From NCBI RefSeq assembly GCF_014170375.1, contig NZ_LZZW01000013.1, forward strand, positions 182,626 through 246,625: 64,000 nt of DNA, given 5' to 3'. The notes beneath the pieces were generated by a model that searched no databases, was not told the DNA's origin, and saw nothing but the letters and a program-made list of their open reading frames with translations. The stretch is from Variovorax sp. UMC13. GTDB taxonomy: Bacteria > Pseudomonadota > Gammaproteobacteria > Burkholderiales > Burkholderiaceae_C. Positions 49,827-58,963 of this stretch are shown here, one piece after another (the first letter of the stretch is position 1; the number at the start of each line of letters is the position of its first letter). The translations under genes were made by a program, and so were the position numbers.

Positions 49827-50999
49827 ATGCCCGGGCCTCTCTCCCACGTCACCGTCATCGAGCTCGCCGGCATCGGCCCGGGGCCGTTCGCCTGCATGAT
49901 GCTGGCCGATCTCGGCGCCACCGTCATCCGGGTCGACCGCCTGCCCGGACCGCCTTCGAAGGGCGGCCTGGAGGACCTGATGCGCAACGACAGCATCGTC
50001 GACCGCGGCCGACGCTCGGTGTCGGTGAACCTAAAGGACCCGCGCGGTGTCGAGGCCGTGCTGCAGATGGTGGCGGGCGCCGATATCTTGGTGGAAGGCT
50101 TCCGGCCCGGCGTGGCGGAAAAGCTGGGCTTGGGACCGTCGGCCTGCCAGGCGCGCAACCCGCGCCTTGTCTACGGCCGCATGACCGGCTGGGGCCAGAC
50201 CGGGCCGCTGGCACAGGCAGCCGGCCACGACATCAACTACATCGCGCTGTCCGGTGCACTGCATGCCATGGGCGAGGCGGATCGTCCGCCGACGCCGCCG
50301 CTGAACCTGGTGGGCGACTATGGCGGTGGCGGCATGCTGCTGGTCGTCGGGGTGCTGGCCGCACTGGCCGAAACGCAACGCTCCGGCCAGGGTCAGGTGG
50401 TGGATGCGGCCATGACCGATGGCGCCGCGCTGCTGATGGCCGCGCAGTACGGGCTCATGGCCAAGGGCTTCTGGCAGGACCAGCGCCAGAGCAACTTCCT
50501 GGACGGTGCCGCGCACTTCTATGGCGTCTATGAATGCGCGGACGGACGCCATGTGTCGATCGGCGCCATCGAGCCGCAGTTCTATGCCCGGCTGCTCGCG
50601 CTGTGCGGGATCGACGACCCCCAGTTCGCGCATCAATGGGCGCAGGGCGAGTGGCCCGCGCTGCGCCGCAAGCTCGAGACCGTGATGCGTCAGCGCACGC
50701 GCGACGAATGGTGCGTGCTGCTCGAAGGCAGCGACGCCTGCTTCGCGCCGGTGCTGTCGATGGCCGAGGCGCCACTGCATCCGCACAACCGGGCGCGCGG
50801 GACCTTTGTCGCGCCGCAGGGTGTCACCCAGCCGGCGCCGGCGCCGCGATTCGATCGCACGCCGTCCGAGCTTCCGCCGCCTGCGCCCCGGGTGGGGGCC
50901 CATACGGGAGAACTGCTGTCGCGGGCAGGGCTCGCGCCCGAGACCCTTCGCGTGCTGCAGGAGGCTGGCGTCATCCACCTTGCGAGCACAGCCCCATGA
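49827..50999 (+). CDS. Alpha-methylacyl-CoA racemase-like CaiB/BaiF protein
   Basis: Family III CoA-transferase fold, 390 residues from ATG 49827. Residues matching the known racemase catalytic set are all present at constant offset: His134 ([19 protein letters not shown]), Asp164 ([10 protein letters not shown]) and Glu249 (GAIEPQFYA). It would epimerise the 2-methyl centre of a branched acyl-CoA so that the stereospecific acyl-CoA dehydrogenase can act. This points to branched or isoprenoid-like substrates. The ribosome site is weak (GAAAG). The DUF2889 gene overlaps its stop. Confidence 0.88.
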   Translation: MPGPLSHVTVIELAGIGPGPFACMMLADLGATVIRVDRLPGPPSKGGLEDLMRNDSIVDRGRRSVSVNLKDPRGVEAVLQMVAGADILVEGFRPGVAEKLGLGPSACQARNPRLVYGRMTGWGQTGPLAQAAGHDINYIALSGALHAMGEADRPPTPPLNLVGDYGGGGMLLVVGVLAALAETQRSGQGQVVDAAMTDGAALLMAAQYGLMAKGFWQDQRQSNFLDGAAHFYGVYECADGRHVSIGAIEPQFYARLLALCGIDDPQFAHQWAQGEWPALRRKLETVMRQRTRDEWCVLLEGSDACFAPVLSMAEAPLHPHNRARGTFVAPQGVTQPAPAPRFDRTPSELPPPAPRVGAHTGELLSRAGLAPETLRVLQEAGVIHLASTAP

Positions 51000-51553
51000 G
51001 CCACGCACCGCCGCCCTCGGCGCGCACGCCGCTGCACTCGCGCCGCATCCATTGCGAGGGTTTCCGGCGCGAGGATGGCTTGCTGGAACTGGAGGCCACC
51101 TTGATCGATACCAAGCCCATGCCCTTGCAGTTGGTCAATCGCGTGGTCCCGGCCGCAACGCCGATCCATCAGATGCGGGTGCGGCTGGTGATCAACGCGC
51201 AACGCGAGATCGTGGACGCGACGGCCTTCAGCGAGCACACGCCCTATCCCACCTGCGCGGGCGTGGAGGCCGGTTATGGCCGGCTGGTCGGGCTGCGCAT
51301 CGAAGCAGGCTTCACCTTGCAAGTCAAGCGTGCATTTCGCGGCATCGAGGGCTGCACCCACATCACCGAACTGCTGCCCATGATGGCCAGTACCGCCTTC
51401 CAGCTGTTCTGGGCCGATGGCAGCTTTGCCGAGCAGGATGCGTCCGCTGGCGGGCCTCGCCAGACGCCGCTCGGGGGTTGCCATGCCCTGCGGCTGGACG
51501 GCGAGATCGTCCGGACCTATTTTCCCCATTTCCACAAGCCATCTCCACCATGA
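50996..51553 (+). CDS. DUF2889-type protein
   Basis: A 185-residue soluble protein from ATG 50996, coupled to the racemase gene by ATGA and to the crotonase gene in the same way. Recognisable segments are [60 protein letters not shown] and [23 protein letters not shown]. The HMRV/HxxxE-like pattern and the conserved GCTHITELL could hold an active site, but no function is known to me. Such genes recur beside acyl-CoA catabolic genes. Confidence 0.75.
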   Translation: MSHAPPPSARTPLHSRRIHCEGFRREDGLLELEATLIDTKPMPLQLVNRVVPAATPIHQMRVRLVINAQREIVDATAFSEHTPYPTCAGVEAGYGRLVGLRIEAGFTLQVKRAFRGIEGCTHITELLPMMASTAFQLFWADGSFAEQDASAGGPRQTPLGGCHALRLDGEIVRTYFPHFHKPSPP

Positions 51554-52365
51554 ACGACGCCGTGCTTTTCGATGTCCGGGAGGGCGTCGCGACGATGACC
51601 CTCAACGAAGGCGAGCGCCTCAATCCGTTGACGCAGCCGATCCTTCACGGTGTGCTCGACGGACTGCGCCGCGTGCGCGAAGACACTGGCATTCGCGCCT
51701 TGCTGCTGACCGCCGACGGACGCGGCTTCTGTGTCGGGGCGGACCTGCAGGAGTTTGGTCGCCGCGCCGCCGACCTGGCCAGCGGGACACTGGGCGACTA
51801 CGTCGGCGAGCTGCTGCGGGAGCAGGCCGGTCCGATCATGCTGGCGATGCGCGCGCTCCCGGTCCCGGTCGTCTGCGCGATCAACGGCGTGGCCGCTGGC
51901 GGTGGCGTGGGGCTTGCCTTGTCCGGCGACATGGTTCTGGCCGCGCGCTCCGCGTACTTCTACCTGCCGTTCATGCCCGCACTCGGGCTGGTGCCGGACA
52001 TGGGCTCCAGCTGGCTGGTGCCGCGCGCCGTCAGCCCGGCGCGCGCGCTGGGGCTCGCGCTGACCGGTGAACGTCTCGATGCGCAGCGGGCCGCGGACTG
52101 GGGCCTGATCTGGGCGTGCGTGGAAGACACGGAACTGCAACGAGAAGCCCTGCGCCTGGCGCAGCAGCTGGCGCGCCTGCCCGCGCATGCGATCCAGGAA
52201 GCGCGCGCGCTCGCCGTGGCCGCCGGGCGCAACAGCCTGGAGCAGCAGTTGGTCCTCGAGTGCGAGCGGCAGCAGGCGCTGATCGATGGCGATTCCTTCG
52301 CGGAAGGCGTGCGGGCATTCGCTGAGCGGCGGACGCCGGTGTTCGCCGGGCGCCAAACAGGCTGA
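51550..52365 (+). CDS. Crotonase-fold protein, isomerase-like active site
   Basis: Enoyl-CoA hydratase/isomerase family, 271 residues from ATG 51550. FCVGADLQEF and GVAAGGGVGLALSGD form the oxyanion hole. Hydratase glutamates are missing (GGGVGLA, YLPFMPALG), but VPDMG has the Asp used by PaaG-like isomerases. Last gene of the operon. A shift of a double bond after the ACAD step, or ring-bond chemistry, is the likely role. Confidence 0.86.
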   Translation: MNDAVLFDVREGVATMTLNEGERLNPLTQPILHGVLDGLRRVREDTGIRALLLTADGRGFCVGADLQEFGRRAADLASGTLGDYVGELLREQAGPIMLAMRALPVPVVCAINGVAAGGGVGLALSGDMVLAARSAYFYLPFMPALGLVPDMGSSWLVPRAVSPARALGLALTGERLDAQRAADWGLIWACVEDTELQREALRLAQQLARLPAHAIQEARALAVAAGRNSLEQQLVLECERQQALIDGDSFAEGVRAFAERRTPVFAGRQTG

Positions 52366-52767
52366 GGCCTAAAGCGAATTGACGAGCCCAGGAGATCCGA
52401 TCGAACTTCGGCACTGATGCAGAGTGCAGCCATTGGGCTCCTTTGGGCCGGTGCTGGCGGCAAAGCCTGCGGAAGAGGTGTCGAGATCGTCAGCTGCGTC
52501 GATACGCACGACCACTCTTCCTCCGCTATGGACATGACGAGCGAAAAGGTGTGGATAGAGATTTGAGCTAACGGAGATGCAGTGATGCATCGGAGCTGCG
52601 AGGTGCAGCAACCCGCGGAGACTTTTCGATGAAGGCGATGCAATCGTCTCGACCAGCTGGCCATAGAGCTTGTCGAGGAACCGCGCGAGCATTCACGTGT
52701 CGCGGTCCTTTCTGTTGTTTGAGGCAGACGGATGTAGCCACTTATGGATCGTGAAAAGACTTCAAAA
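52366..52767. other. Non-coding stretch next to the integration scar
   Basis: Lower GC than the neighbouring operons. A 107-codon minus-strand frame (52369-52692) exists, but its product has no recognised domain and its codon use is unlike the surroundings. I see no other gene. It is probably foreign DNA left after loss of an element. Confidence 0.45.
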
Positions 52768-52768
52768 A

Positions 52769-52795
52769 AGCCCGCTGTCGTCTAGATAGCGGGCT
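52769..52795 (-). terminator. Rho-independent terminator
   Basis: AGCCCGCT and AGCGGGCT form an 8-bp stem with an 11-base loop; on the minus strand it is followed by TTTTTT. It would end transcription of a minus-strand unit, such as the tRNA-like fragment and integrase remnant to its right. Confidence 0.75.
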
Positions 52796-52831
52796 CTCCA
52801 GAGGCCTTGCGGCCTGTAGTAGGTCCATGGG

Positions 52832-52868
52832 CTTGGCTCGACCAGAGACCTACGGATTAACAGTCCGC
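52832..52868 (-). other. tRNA-Asn(GTT)-like 3' fragment, probable attachment-site scar
   Basis: Reading the minus strand, GCGGACTGTTAATCCGT forms a complete anticodon arm with a CTGTTAA loop (anticodon GTT, Asn), followed by AGGTC like a variable loop and TCTGG like a T-stem. The T-arm is then imperfect (TCGAGCCAAG), and there is no D-arm or acceptor stem on the 5' side. It directly follows the integrase stop codon. Tyrosine integrases of this type use tRNA 3' parts as att sites, so this is most likely an att remnant rather than a working tRNA. Confidence 0.55.
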
Positions 52869-53105
52869 TATTCAATTCTCGAGGTGACGTACTTTGCCCA
52901 GTCTTCCATCAGATGCCGACGCTTGGCCACCATGACGCTTCGGGCATAGGCTCGCACGGTCTGGTCGCCAACGACGTGCGCCAGCGCGAATTCCAGCATC
53001 TCGTCCGGGTACTGGGTCGCTTCCATCCCCCAGGTCCTGAAGCTCGAGCGGAAGCCATGCATGGTGTACGCCTGCCCGAGACGACGCAGCAACTGCGTAA
53101 GCGGG
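52868..53105 (-). pseudogene. P4-type tyrosine integrase, C-terminal remnant
   Basis: The last 75 or so codons read LRRLGQAYTMHGFRSSFRTW, then LEFALAHVVGDQTVRAYAR and a VAKRRHLMEDWAKYV end. They contain the HGFR box with its active-site Arg, the LAHVVGD His region and the nucleophile Tyr of tyrosine recombinases. Upstream the frame continues to 53245 but loses all similarity, so about 300 N-terminal residues are gone. With the tRNA-like fragment it marks the edge of a lost genomic island. Confidence 0.75.
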
Positions 53106-53606
53106 CCGCGACGGGCTGCACGACAGCGTGAACACGATGGGCGGGAAATGACTTGGCGCAACGTGAACATCCGGCTGATCGTCACGGCAGCGCCAGGAAT
53201 GCCGATGCGGGTGATCATTTGTAAGCCGTGTCGTTGACGGTCCACGACATTGACGGCCTCGCCACTCCTTACGCGGACGTCGCAGCCGATCCCAAAGGCG
53301 GTCGATGCGCGCAGCCGAATGTTCGGACCGGCGTTGATCCGAATGCGCCGGATACTACAGAGCCGGTGAGGCTAGGCCGCCCAAACGTTCTGCTCGCTGG
53401 CGCGCAGTGGAGGACGCAGTGGTGCAAAGCCCGCAGGGCGAATGGAAGGCCGCACTCCGCGGCTGGGCGTCGAGATGACAACCCTGTCGCAGTATTGGCC
53501 CGCGCGGCAAGCGACCTGCCAGCGTCAATGCGCCTGACTGGGTTTTCTGCGGGGCGTCTCTCAGGGGAAGGCGGCCCGGTGCCCTCCACGCAGGGCCGCC
53601 GGCGGG
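53106..53606. other. Non-coding stretch between integrase scar and regulator
   Basis: No convincing gene. Open frames on both strands give Arg/Pro/Ala-rich translations without domains, and none has a good ribosome site. Its right end carries the 3' end of the regulator gene. Confidence 0.45.
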
Positions 53607-55622
53607 TCAGCCGTCGCGTCCCGGCAGCCGATCGCCCACCACACCCAGACTCCAGAGTCGTAGCGCCACATGGATCTCCAGCGCGCGGCTCGCACTGCCC
53701 CAGTGGCCCAGCAACTCCTCGACGCTCGCCAGCCGCTGCCGCACGGTGTTCACATGGATGCCCATTCGCGCGGCGGTGGTCTTTGCGTTCTGGTTGTTGT
53801 CGAAATAGGCCAGCAGCGTGGCAGTCAGGTCCGAGCCGCGTTTCCTGTCATGGCCCACGACAGCGCCGATGGCGGCGTTCAGGAAGGTGTTGAGGCTGGC
53901 CTGGTCGTGCGTCTCGAACAGCACGGAGTAGAGCGCCATCTCGTTCTGCCCGACGATGTTGCCGCGCATGCCCAGCCGCCCCAGTACCGACAGCGCGCGC
54001 CGCAGCGTCGCGTACAGCGCCGGCATTTCCGCCGGCTCGCGCACCGGTCGCGAGAGCACGCCCCGGTAGGCATCGCCCAGCTCGCCCTTGGCGAACGCGG
54101 TGAACTTCTCCAGCACGTCCTGCGCCTTCGTCGCGCCGCACACGATGACGAGCACGCCGTCGACCTCGTCCATCACCAGGTCCGACAGGGGCGCGCCGGC
54201 GCGCAGGCGCCGCGCCCAGAAGCCGGGCCGGGGCTGCTCCATCTCGACCACCATCAACGAAATCGGTTGCGACAGGTCGAGGCCGAAGCGCTCGGCGCGG
54301 TCGCGCGTGAGGGCCGGCTCGTCCTGCCGCGGCGAGATGAGCGTGTGCAGCAGCGTCGACACGTCGCGGCTCTTGCTCGCCTCGACACGCTCTTGCGACA
54401 GCAGCACGATGCCAATGACGCTCGAGCTTCTCTCGAAGGTCCGCACCGAGATTTCGCGCAGATCGTCGTGCCTGAACACGAGCACAGCGCCGAGCACGTC
54501 GTTGCCGCCGATCACCGCGATCGCGCGGCACAGCTCGCCACCGTGGGCATAGGCGACGGCCGACCGCCCGGCCTGGCGGCTCTCCCGCAGGGCCTGCGCC
54601 AGCGCGGCGCTGTGTTCGTCGTGCGGCGCATAGGCTTCCGCCGCCTTGCCGTCATAGCCGGGTGCGGTGGCGCGGCTGATCACCTGATGGGCCTCGTCGA
54701 GCACCAGCACGCTGCCGTGGAGCAACTGCGCGACCGATTCGCACAGCGCGCCGAGCGATGCACCCTTCGCAAGCAATGAAGTCAACTGCTCGTGCGCTTC
54801 GGCCGCCTCCTGCACGTCGCGCGCGTGGCGCTCCAGTTCGGCGCGGGCCAGGTCGGCGTTCTCCAGCGCGGTCTTCGCCTCCGCGAAGGCCTTCGCGTTG
54901 TTGATGGCCACGGCCGCGTGCGTGGCGAGCGTGCAGAGGATGGAGACGTTCAGGGCCGTGTGCGTGCGGTGATAGCGGTCGGCCACGAAGAGCAGGCCGA
55001 TCACGTTGTCGTCGCACATCAGCGGCGCGCCGACGAGCGCCGCGACGCCCTCGTCCCGGAAGGTGTCGTCCAGCGCCGCGTCGTGGGCGAAGCGGTTGTC
55101 GTGCAGGTAGTCGGGCGTGAAGAACGGCAGGCGCGTCGACATCACGATGCCCGCCACGCCGAGGTTCCGGCCGGCGGTCATCCTGCCTGTGCGCTCGGAG
55201 ATGGCGCCGTCTGCGACCACCACCTGGAATTCGCCGCTGGCGGCGTCGTAGATCGTCAGCCAGCACAGGTGCGCACCCATGAGCTTGCGTGCGCGGCTCA
55301 CGATCGCCCTCAGCAAGCCGGTGAGGTCGAGGCGGCCCGAAAGATCCTGCGCGGATTCGATGACCGCGAGCATGCCGCGTTCGCGCTGCTCGTGAAGCTC
55401 GAGCCGGTTGCGCAGGGCCATCGCCATGCGCACCAGCTCCACCAGGCCGGACTTGCGCTGCAGCGCATCGGGCAAGGCCTCGACGTGCGTGAGGCAGGCG
55501 GCGAACTCTTCCGCGGATGCGTTCCGGTGCAGCAGGCCGATGAGCTCCGATGCGATCTCGTCGGGCGTCCGGCCCCGCGACGGGCCAAGGGTTCGCTGTG
55601 GTTCTGGGGGCGGTACCGGCAT
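53607..55622 (-). CDS. GAF-domain PucR/CdaR-type transcriptional regulator
   Basis: A 671-residue regulator. A GAF sensor domain spans about residues 98-242 (LLRAIVSRARKLMGAHLCWLTIYD...GALVGAPLMCDDNVIGLLFVADR-like region). A coiled segment follows near 245-285, then a CdaR-like middle region around 430-560. The C-terminal PucR helix-turn-helix is LLAYFDNNQNAKTTAARMGIHVNTVRQRLASVEELLGHW. The family usually activates catabolic genes in response to a small ligand. It is divergent from the SDR/importer/BKACE operon, which it most likely controls. The start at 55622 is the only early Met-type start seen, and the N-terminal 20 residues look disordered. Confidence 0.87.
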   Translation of the reverse strand: MPVPPPEPQRTLGPSRGRTPDEIASELIGLLHRNASAEEFAACLTHVEALPDALQRKSGLVELVRMAMALRNRLELHEQRERGMLAVIESAQDLSGRLDLTGLLRAIVSRARKLMGAHLCWLTIYDAASGEFQVVVADGAISERTGRMTAGRNLGVAGIVMSTRLPFFTPDYLHDNRFAHDAALDDTFRDEGVAALVGAPLMCDDNVIGLLFVADRYHRTHTALNVSILCTLATHAAVAINNAKAFAEAKTALENADLARAELERHARDVQEAAEAHEQLTSLLAKGASLGALCESVAQLLHGSVLVLDEAHQVISRATAPGYDGKAAEAYAPHDEHSAALAQALRESRQAGRSAVAYAHGGELCRAIAVIGGNDVLGAVLVFRHDDLREISVRTFERSSSVIGIVLLSQERVEASKSRDVSTLLHTLISPRQDEPALTRDRAERFGLDLSQPISLMVVEMEQPRPGFWARRLRAGAPLSDLVMDEVDGVLVIVCGATKAQDVLEKFTAFAKGELGDAYRGVLSRPVREPAEMPALYATLRRALSVLGRLGMRGNIVGQNEMALYSVLFETHDQASLNTFLNAAIGAVVGHDRKRGSDLTATLLAYFDNNQNAKTTAARMGIHVNTVRQRLASVEELLGHWGSASRALEIHVALRLWSLGVVGDRLPGRDG

Positions 55623-55731
55623 AGGGCGCGAAGGCTAGCAGAACGATACGTGCATGGGCATCGGCCCAAGCCCTGGTCCTCGTGCGTGTACGCGGCGCGC
55701 GCCATGGACCACATCGTACGCGGCCCGGATG

Positions 55732-55746
55732 TGTGCTTGTCGCACA
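55732..55746. promoter_or_regulatory. Short inverted repeat in the divergent control region
   Basis: TGTGC-TTGTC-GCACA, 5-bp arms and 5-base spacer, lies between the GAF/PucR regulator and the divergent SDR gene. It is a candidate binding site for that regulator on position alone; repeats of this size arise easily by chance. Confidence 0.3.
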
Positions 55747-55816
55747 TAGGTTTTGGCATGCGTCTTCCGGACACTTGCCGGGCCGAACCGTTCACACAAG
55801 ACATCACGACACACCC

Positions 55817-56608
55817 ATGAGCATCATCGATTCACTCCGGCCCGCGCCCGGCCTGCGCGTGCTGGTCACCGCGGGCGGTTCCGGCATCGGCGCGGCCGTG
55901 GCCCGCGCCTTCCGCGAAACGGGCGCGCGCGTGCACGTGTGCGACATCGACCGCGGCGCCCTCGACCGCCTGGCCCACGACGCACCCGAGATCACCTCGA
56001 GCATGGCCGATGCCTCGGTGCCCGAGGACGTGGACCGCGTCTTCGACGACGTGCAGGGCGCGCTCGGCGGGCTCGACGTGCTGGTCAGCAACGTCGGCAT
56101 CGCGGGCCCGACCGGTGCGATCCAGGACCTGAACCGCGGCGACTGGGAGCGCACGGTGTCGGTGAACCTCAACAGCCAGTTCTATTTCGCGCAGCGCGCC
56201 GTGCCGCTGCTGAAGGGCTCCGCCCAGAACCCCAGCCTCATCGCCATGAGCTCGGTGGCGGGCCGGCTCGGCTATGCCTTCCGCACGCCCTACGCCGCCA
56301 CGAAGTGGGCCATCGTGGGCCTCATGAAGTCGCTGGCGATCGAGCTCGGTCCGCACGGCGTGCGGGTCAACGCGATCCTGCCGGGCACGGTCGAAGGCGA
56401 GCGCATGAACAGCGTGATCGGCGCGCGCGCCGCGACCGCCGGCGTGTCGGTGGAGGCCATGCGCGCGCAGTACCTGCAGAAGATCTCGCTGCGCCGCATG
56501 GTCACGCTCGATGACGTGGCGGCCATGGCGCTGTTCCTGTGTTCGCCCGCGGCGCGCAACCTGACCGGCCAGGCGATCAGCGTCGACGGAAACATGGAAT
56601 ACCTCTAG
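55817..56608 (+). CDS. Short-chain dehydrogenase/reductase
   Basis: SDR of 263 residues from ATG 55817. The cofactor loop is TAGGSGIG, SNVG replaces the usual NNAG, the catalytic Ser is in AMSSVAG, and Tyr/Lys lie in YAATKWA. The C-terminus has NLTGQAISVDGNMEYL. Probably oxidises a hydroxy acid or sugar-like substrate imported by the ABC system that follows. It is the first gene right of the divergent control region. Confidence 0.9.
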   Translation: MSIIDSLRPAPGLRVLVTAGGSGIGAAVARAFRETGARVHVCDIDRGALDRLAHDAPEITSSMADASVPEDVDRVFDDVQGALGGLDVLVSNVGIAGPTGAIQDLNRGDWERTVSVNLNSQFYFAQRAVPLLKGSAQNPSLIAMSSVAGRLGYAFRTPYAATKWAIVGLMKSLAIELGPHGVRVNAILPGTVEGERMNSVIGARAATAGVSVEAMRAQYLQKISLRRMVTLDDVAAMALFLCSPAARNLTGQAISVDGNMEYL

Positions 56609-56674
56609 CGCCGGCGCCGCTGCGCCACGGCCGCGCCCTTTCGATTTCCTTCAACAAAAAGCATGGAGACATCA

Positions 56675-57919
56675 ATGCACCAACCCAAGCCACTCCGCCT
56701 CGCCATCGTTCCCGCGCTGGCGCTTCTATGCGGCATCGCATCGGCCGCGCCGGTCAAGGTCGGCGTGCTCGAGACGCTGTCCGGCCCGCAGGCCTCCTCG
56801 GGCCAGGCCTATCGCGCCGCCGTGCGCTATGCCATCGACCAGATCAATGCCGCTGGCGGCTGGAACGGCGAGCCCGTGCAGCTGCTCGAATACGACAACC
56901 AGGGCGGCCCCGCCGGCGCGGCCGACAAGCTCAAGGCGGCCGCCGCCGACGGCGTGCAACTGATCGTGCAGGGCGCCTCGTCGGCCATCGGCGGGCAGAT
57001 CACCGAGGACGTGCGCAAGTACAACCTGCGCAACCCCGGCAAGGAGATGGTCTACCTCAACGTCGGCGCCGAAGCGCTGGAACTCACCGGCGAGAAGTGC
57101 AACTTCCACCACTTCCGCTTCGGCGGCGATCCACAGGTGCGCACCAAGGCGCTGGTCGGCGCGATGAAGCAGGCCAATGCACTGGGCACCCGGGTCTATG
57201 CGATCAACCAGAACTATTCCTGGGGCCAGGACATGGAGAAAGCCATCGTGGACAACGCCGCGTCGGGCGGCTACCAGGTGGTAGAGAAGACGCTGCACGA
57301 TGTCAACAAGGTGCAGGACTTCGCACCGTACGTGGCGAAGATCGGCGCGTCCAAGGCCGACTCGGTGCTCACCGGCAATTGGTCCAACGACCTGCTGCTG
57401 CTGATGAAGGCATCGAAGTCGGCGGGCCTGAAGGCGCGCTTCGGAACGGTCTACCTCGACCAACCGGGCAACCTCGCGAATGCCGGCGACCTCGCCATCG
57501 GCCACTTCGTGGTGCAGACCTTCAATCCCGAGGCGGGCGGCGCCGAGGGCGAGCGCTTCGTCAACGATTACAAGGCCAAGACCGGCCACGAGCCGGTCTT
57601 CATTGAACCGCAGACCGTCTTCGGCATGGCCATGGTGGCCGATGCGCTCAAGCGCACCAAGCCGGAGAACGGCGCGCTGAACGTGAATGCCTTCGCGAAA
57701 GCGCTGGAGACCACCACCATCAAGACGCCGATGGGCGAGATGAGTATGCGCGCGGCGGACCATCAGGCGCAGCTGCCGATGGTGGTGTCCACCGTCACCA
57801 AGGATGCGCGCTTCAAGGTCGACGGCACCGACATGGGCTTCAAGCCGGTCAAGCGCTTCTCCGCACAGGAAGCCTCGACGCCCGCGCAGGCCAGCTGCGC
57901 GATGAAGCGGCCCGGCTGA
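56675..57919 (+). CDS. HAAT-type substrate-binding protein of the third importer
   Basis: Periplasmic receptor of 414 residues from ATG 56675, with GGAG 8 bases upstream; a start at 56663 would overlap that ribosome site. The signal peptide ends near CGIASA (about residue 24). The mature part begins APVKVGVLETLSGPQASSGQAYRAAVRYAIDQINAAGGWNG. It contains NFHHFRFGGDPQVRTKALVGAMKQ, typical of Peripla_BP_6 receptors. The ligand is unknown, possibly a beta-keto or hydroxy acid used by the BKACE and SDR genes in the same operon. Confidence 0.9.
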   Translation: MHQPKPLRLAIVPALALLCGIASAAPVKVGVLETLSGPQASSGQAYRAAVRYAIDQINAAGGWNGEPVQLLEYDNQGGPAGAADKLKAAAADGVQLIVQGASSAIGGQITEDVRKYNLRNPGKEMVYLNVGAEALELTGEKCNFHHFRFGGDPQVRTKALVGAMKQANALGTRVYAINQNYSWGQDMEKAIVDNAASGGYQVVEKTLHDVNKVQDFAPYVAKIGASKADSVLTGNWSNDLLLLMKASKSAGLKARFGTVYLDQPGNLANAGDLAIGHFVVQTFNPEAGGAEGERFVNDYKAKTGHEPVFIEPQTVFGMAMVADALKRTKPENGALNVNAFAKALETTTIKTPMGEMSMRAADHQAQLPMVVSTVTKDARFKVDGTDMGFKPVKRFSAQEASTPAQASCAMKRPG

Positions 57920-58017
57920 ACTTCCACCCGCCGCCAGCAGGACGCAGGTGCGTCCTTCCGCCCAACCAGCGGGACCCCGGCGTCCCGCGTGGCACAGCTT
58001 CGGCTGTAGAGAAAGCT

Positions 58018-58959
58018 ATGGACCAGATCATCGTTTCCCTCATGAACGGCGTCATCTACGGCCTGCTGCTGTTCATGGTGTCCGCCGGGCTGACGCTCAT
58101 CTTCGGGATGATGGGCGTGCTCAATTTCGCGCATGCCTCGTTCTACATGCTGGGCGCCTACTTCGCGTACACGCTGCAAGGCGTGATCGGCTTCTGGCTC
58201 GCGCTCGTCGTCTCGCCGGTGCTGGTGGGGCTGGTGGGCGTGGTCGTCGAGCGCTTCTTCCTGCGGCGCGTGCACCACCACGGCCACGCGCACGAGCTGC
58301 TGCTGACCTTCGGCCTCTCGTTCATCGTGGCCGAATCCATCAAGCTCTTCTTCGGCAACTTCCCGGTCGACTACCGGATTCCCGCAGCGCTCGACGTGTC
58401 GGCCTTCAGCGTCGGCGGCGCGCAGTACCCGCTGTACCGGCTGTTGATGGGGGGCATTGCGATCACGATGTTCGTGCTCATCTACCTGCTGCTGACGCAC
58501 ACGCGCGTCGGCATCGTGGTGCGCTCGGCCATCTACAAGCCGCGCATGGCCGAGGCCCTGGGCCACAACGTGCCGCTGGTGTTCATGGGCGTGTTCGGCG
58601 TCGGTGCCGCGCTGGCGGGCCTGGCCGGGGCGGTCGCCGGCGCCTTCTACACGACCAACCCGAACATGGCGCTCGAACTGGGCGTCATGGTGTTCGTGGT
58701 GGTCGTGGTCGGCGGCCTCGGGTCGCTCGGCGGGGCAATGCTGGCGTCGCTCCTCATCGGCGTCGTCACCTCGCTGGCCGTCGCCGTGGACCGCAGCCTC
58801 GCCGACCTGTTCGCGCTCTTCGGCGCGGGCGACTGGGCCACCGACGTCGGCGGCCTGATGACGCTGAAGGTCTCCAGCCTGTCCGCGACGATCCCGTTCG
58901 CGCTGATGCTGCTGATCCTGCTCGTGCGGCCCAGCGGGCTCATGGGCGAGAAGGGCTGA
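58018..58959 (+). CDS. livH: HAAT-type ABC transporter permease (LivH-like)
   Basis: Permease of 313 residues. IYGLLLFMVSAGLTLIFGMMGVLNFAHASFYMLGAY and VVGGLGSLGGAMLASLLIGVVTSL identify the family. It has the NFAHAS variant where the other two LivH proteins here have NFAQGE. About 100 bases separate it from the receptor gene. It forms the translocation pore with the LivM encoded next. Confidence 0.92.
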   Translation: MDQIIVSLMNGVIYGLLLFMVSAGLTLIFGMMGVLNFAHASFYMLGAYFAYTLQGVIGFWLALVVSPVLVGLVGVVVERFFLRRVHHHGHAHELLLTFGLSFIVAESIKLFFGNFPVDYRIPAALDVSAFSVGGAQYPLYRLLMGGIAITMFVLIYLLLTHTRVGIVVRSAIYKPRMAEALGHNVPLVFMGVFGVGAALAGLAGAVAGAFYTTNPNMALELGVMVFVVVVVGGLGSLGGAMLASLLIGVVTSLAVAVDRSLADLFALFGAGDWATDVGGLMTLKVSSLSATIPFALMLLILLVRPSGLMGEKG

Positions 58960-58963
58960 CGCG

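Noticed and set aside
4826..52365. A steroid degradation cluster
   Set aside because: The SCP2-type thiolase, Rieske oxygenase and SDRs resemble parts of one, but no ketosteroid dehydrogenase, 9-alpha-hydroxylase or ring-cleaving extradiol dioxygenase is seen in the window.
52832..52868. A functional tRNA-Asn gene
   Set aside because: Only the anticodon arm and part of the T side are present; the 5' half, acceptor stem and a correct T-loop are missing, and an integrase stop codon abuts it.
52868..53245. A complete 125-codon integrase gene
   Set aside because: Only the last 75 or so codons resemble an integrase; the N-terminal and core-binding parts are absent.
53269..53589. A 106-codon minus-strand gene between the integrase scar and the regulator
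   Set aside because: No domain, no clear ribosome site, composition of a chance frame.
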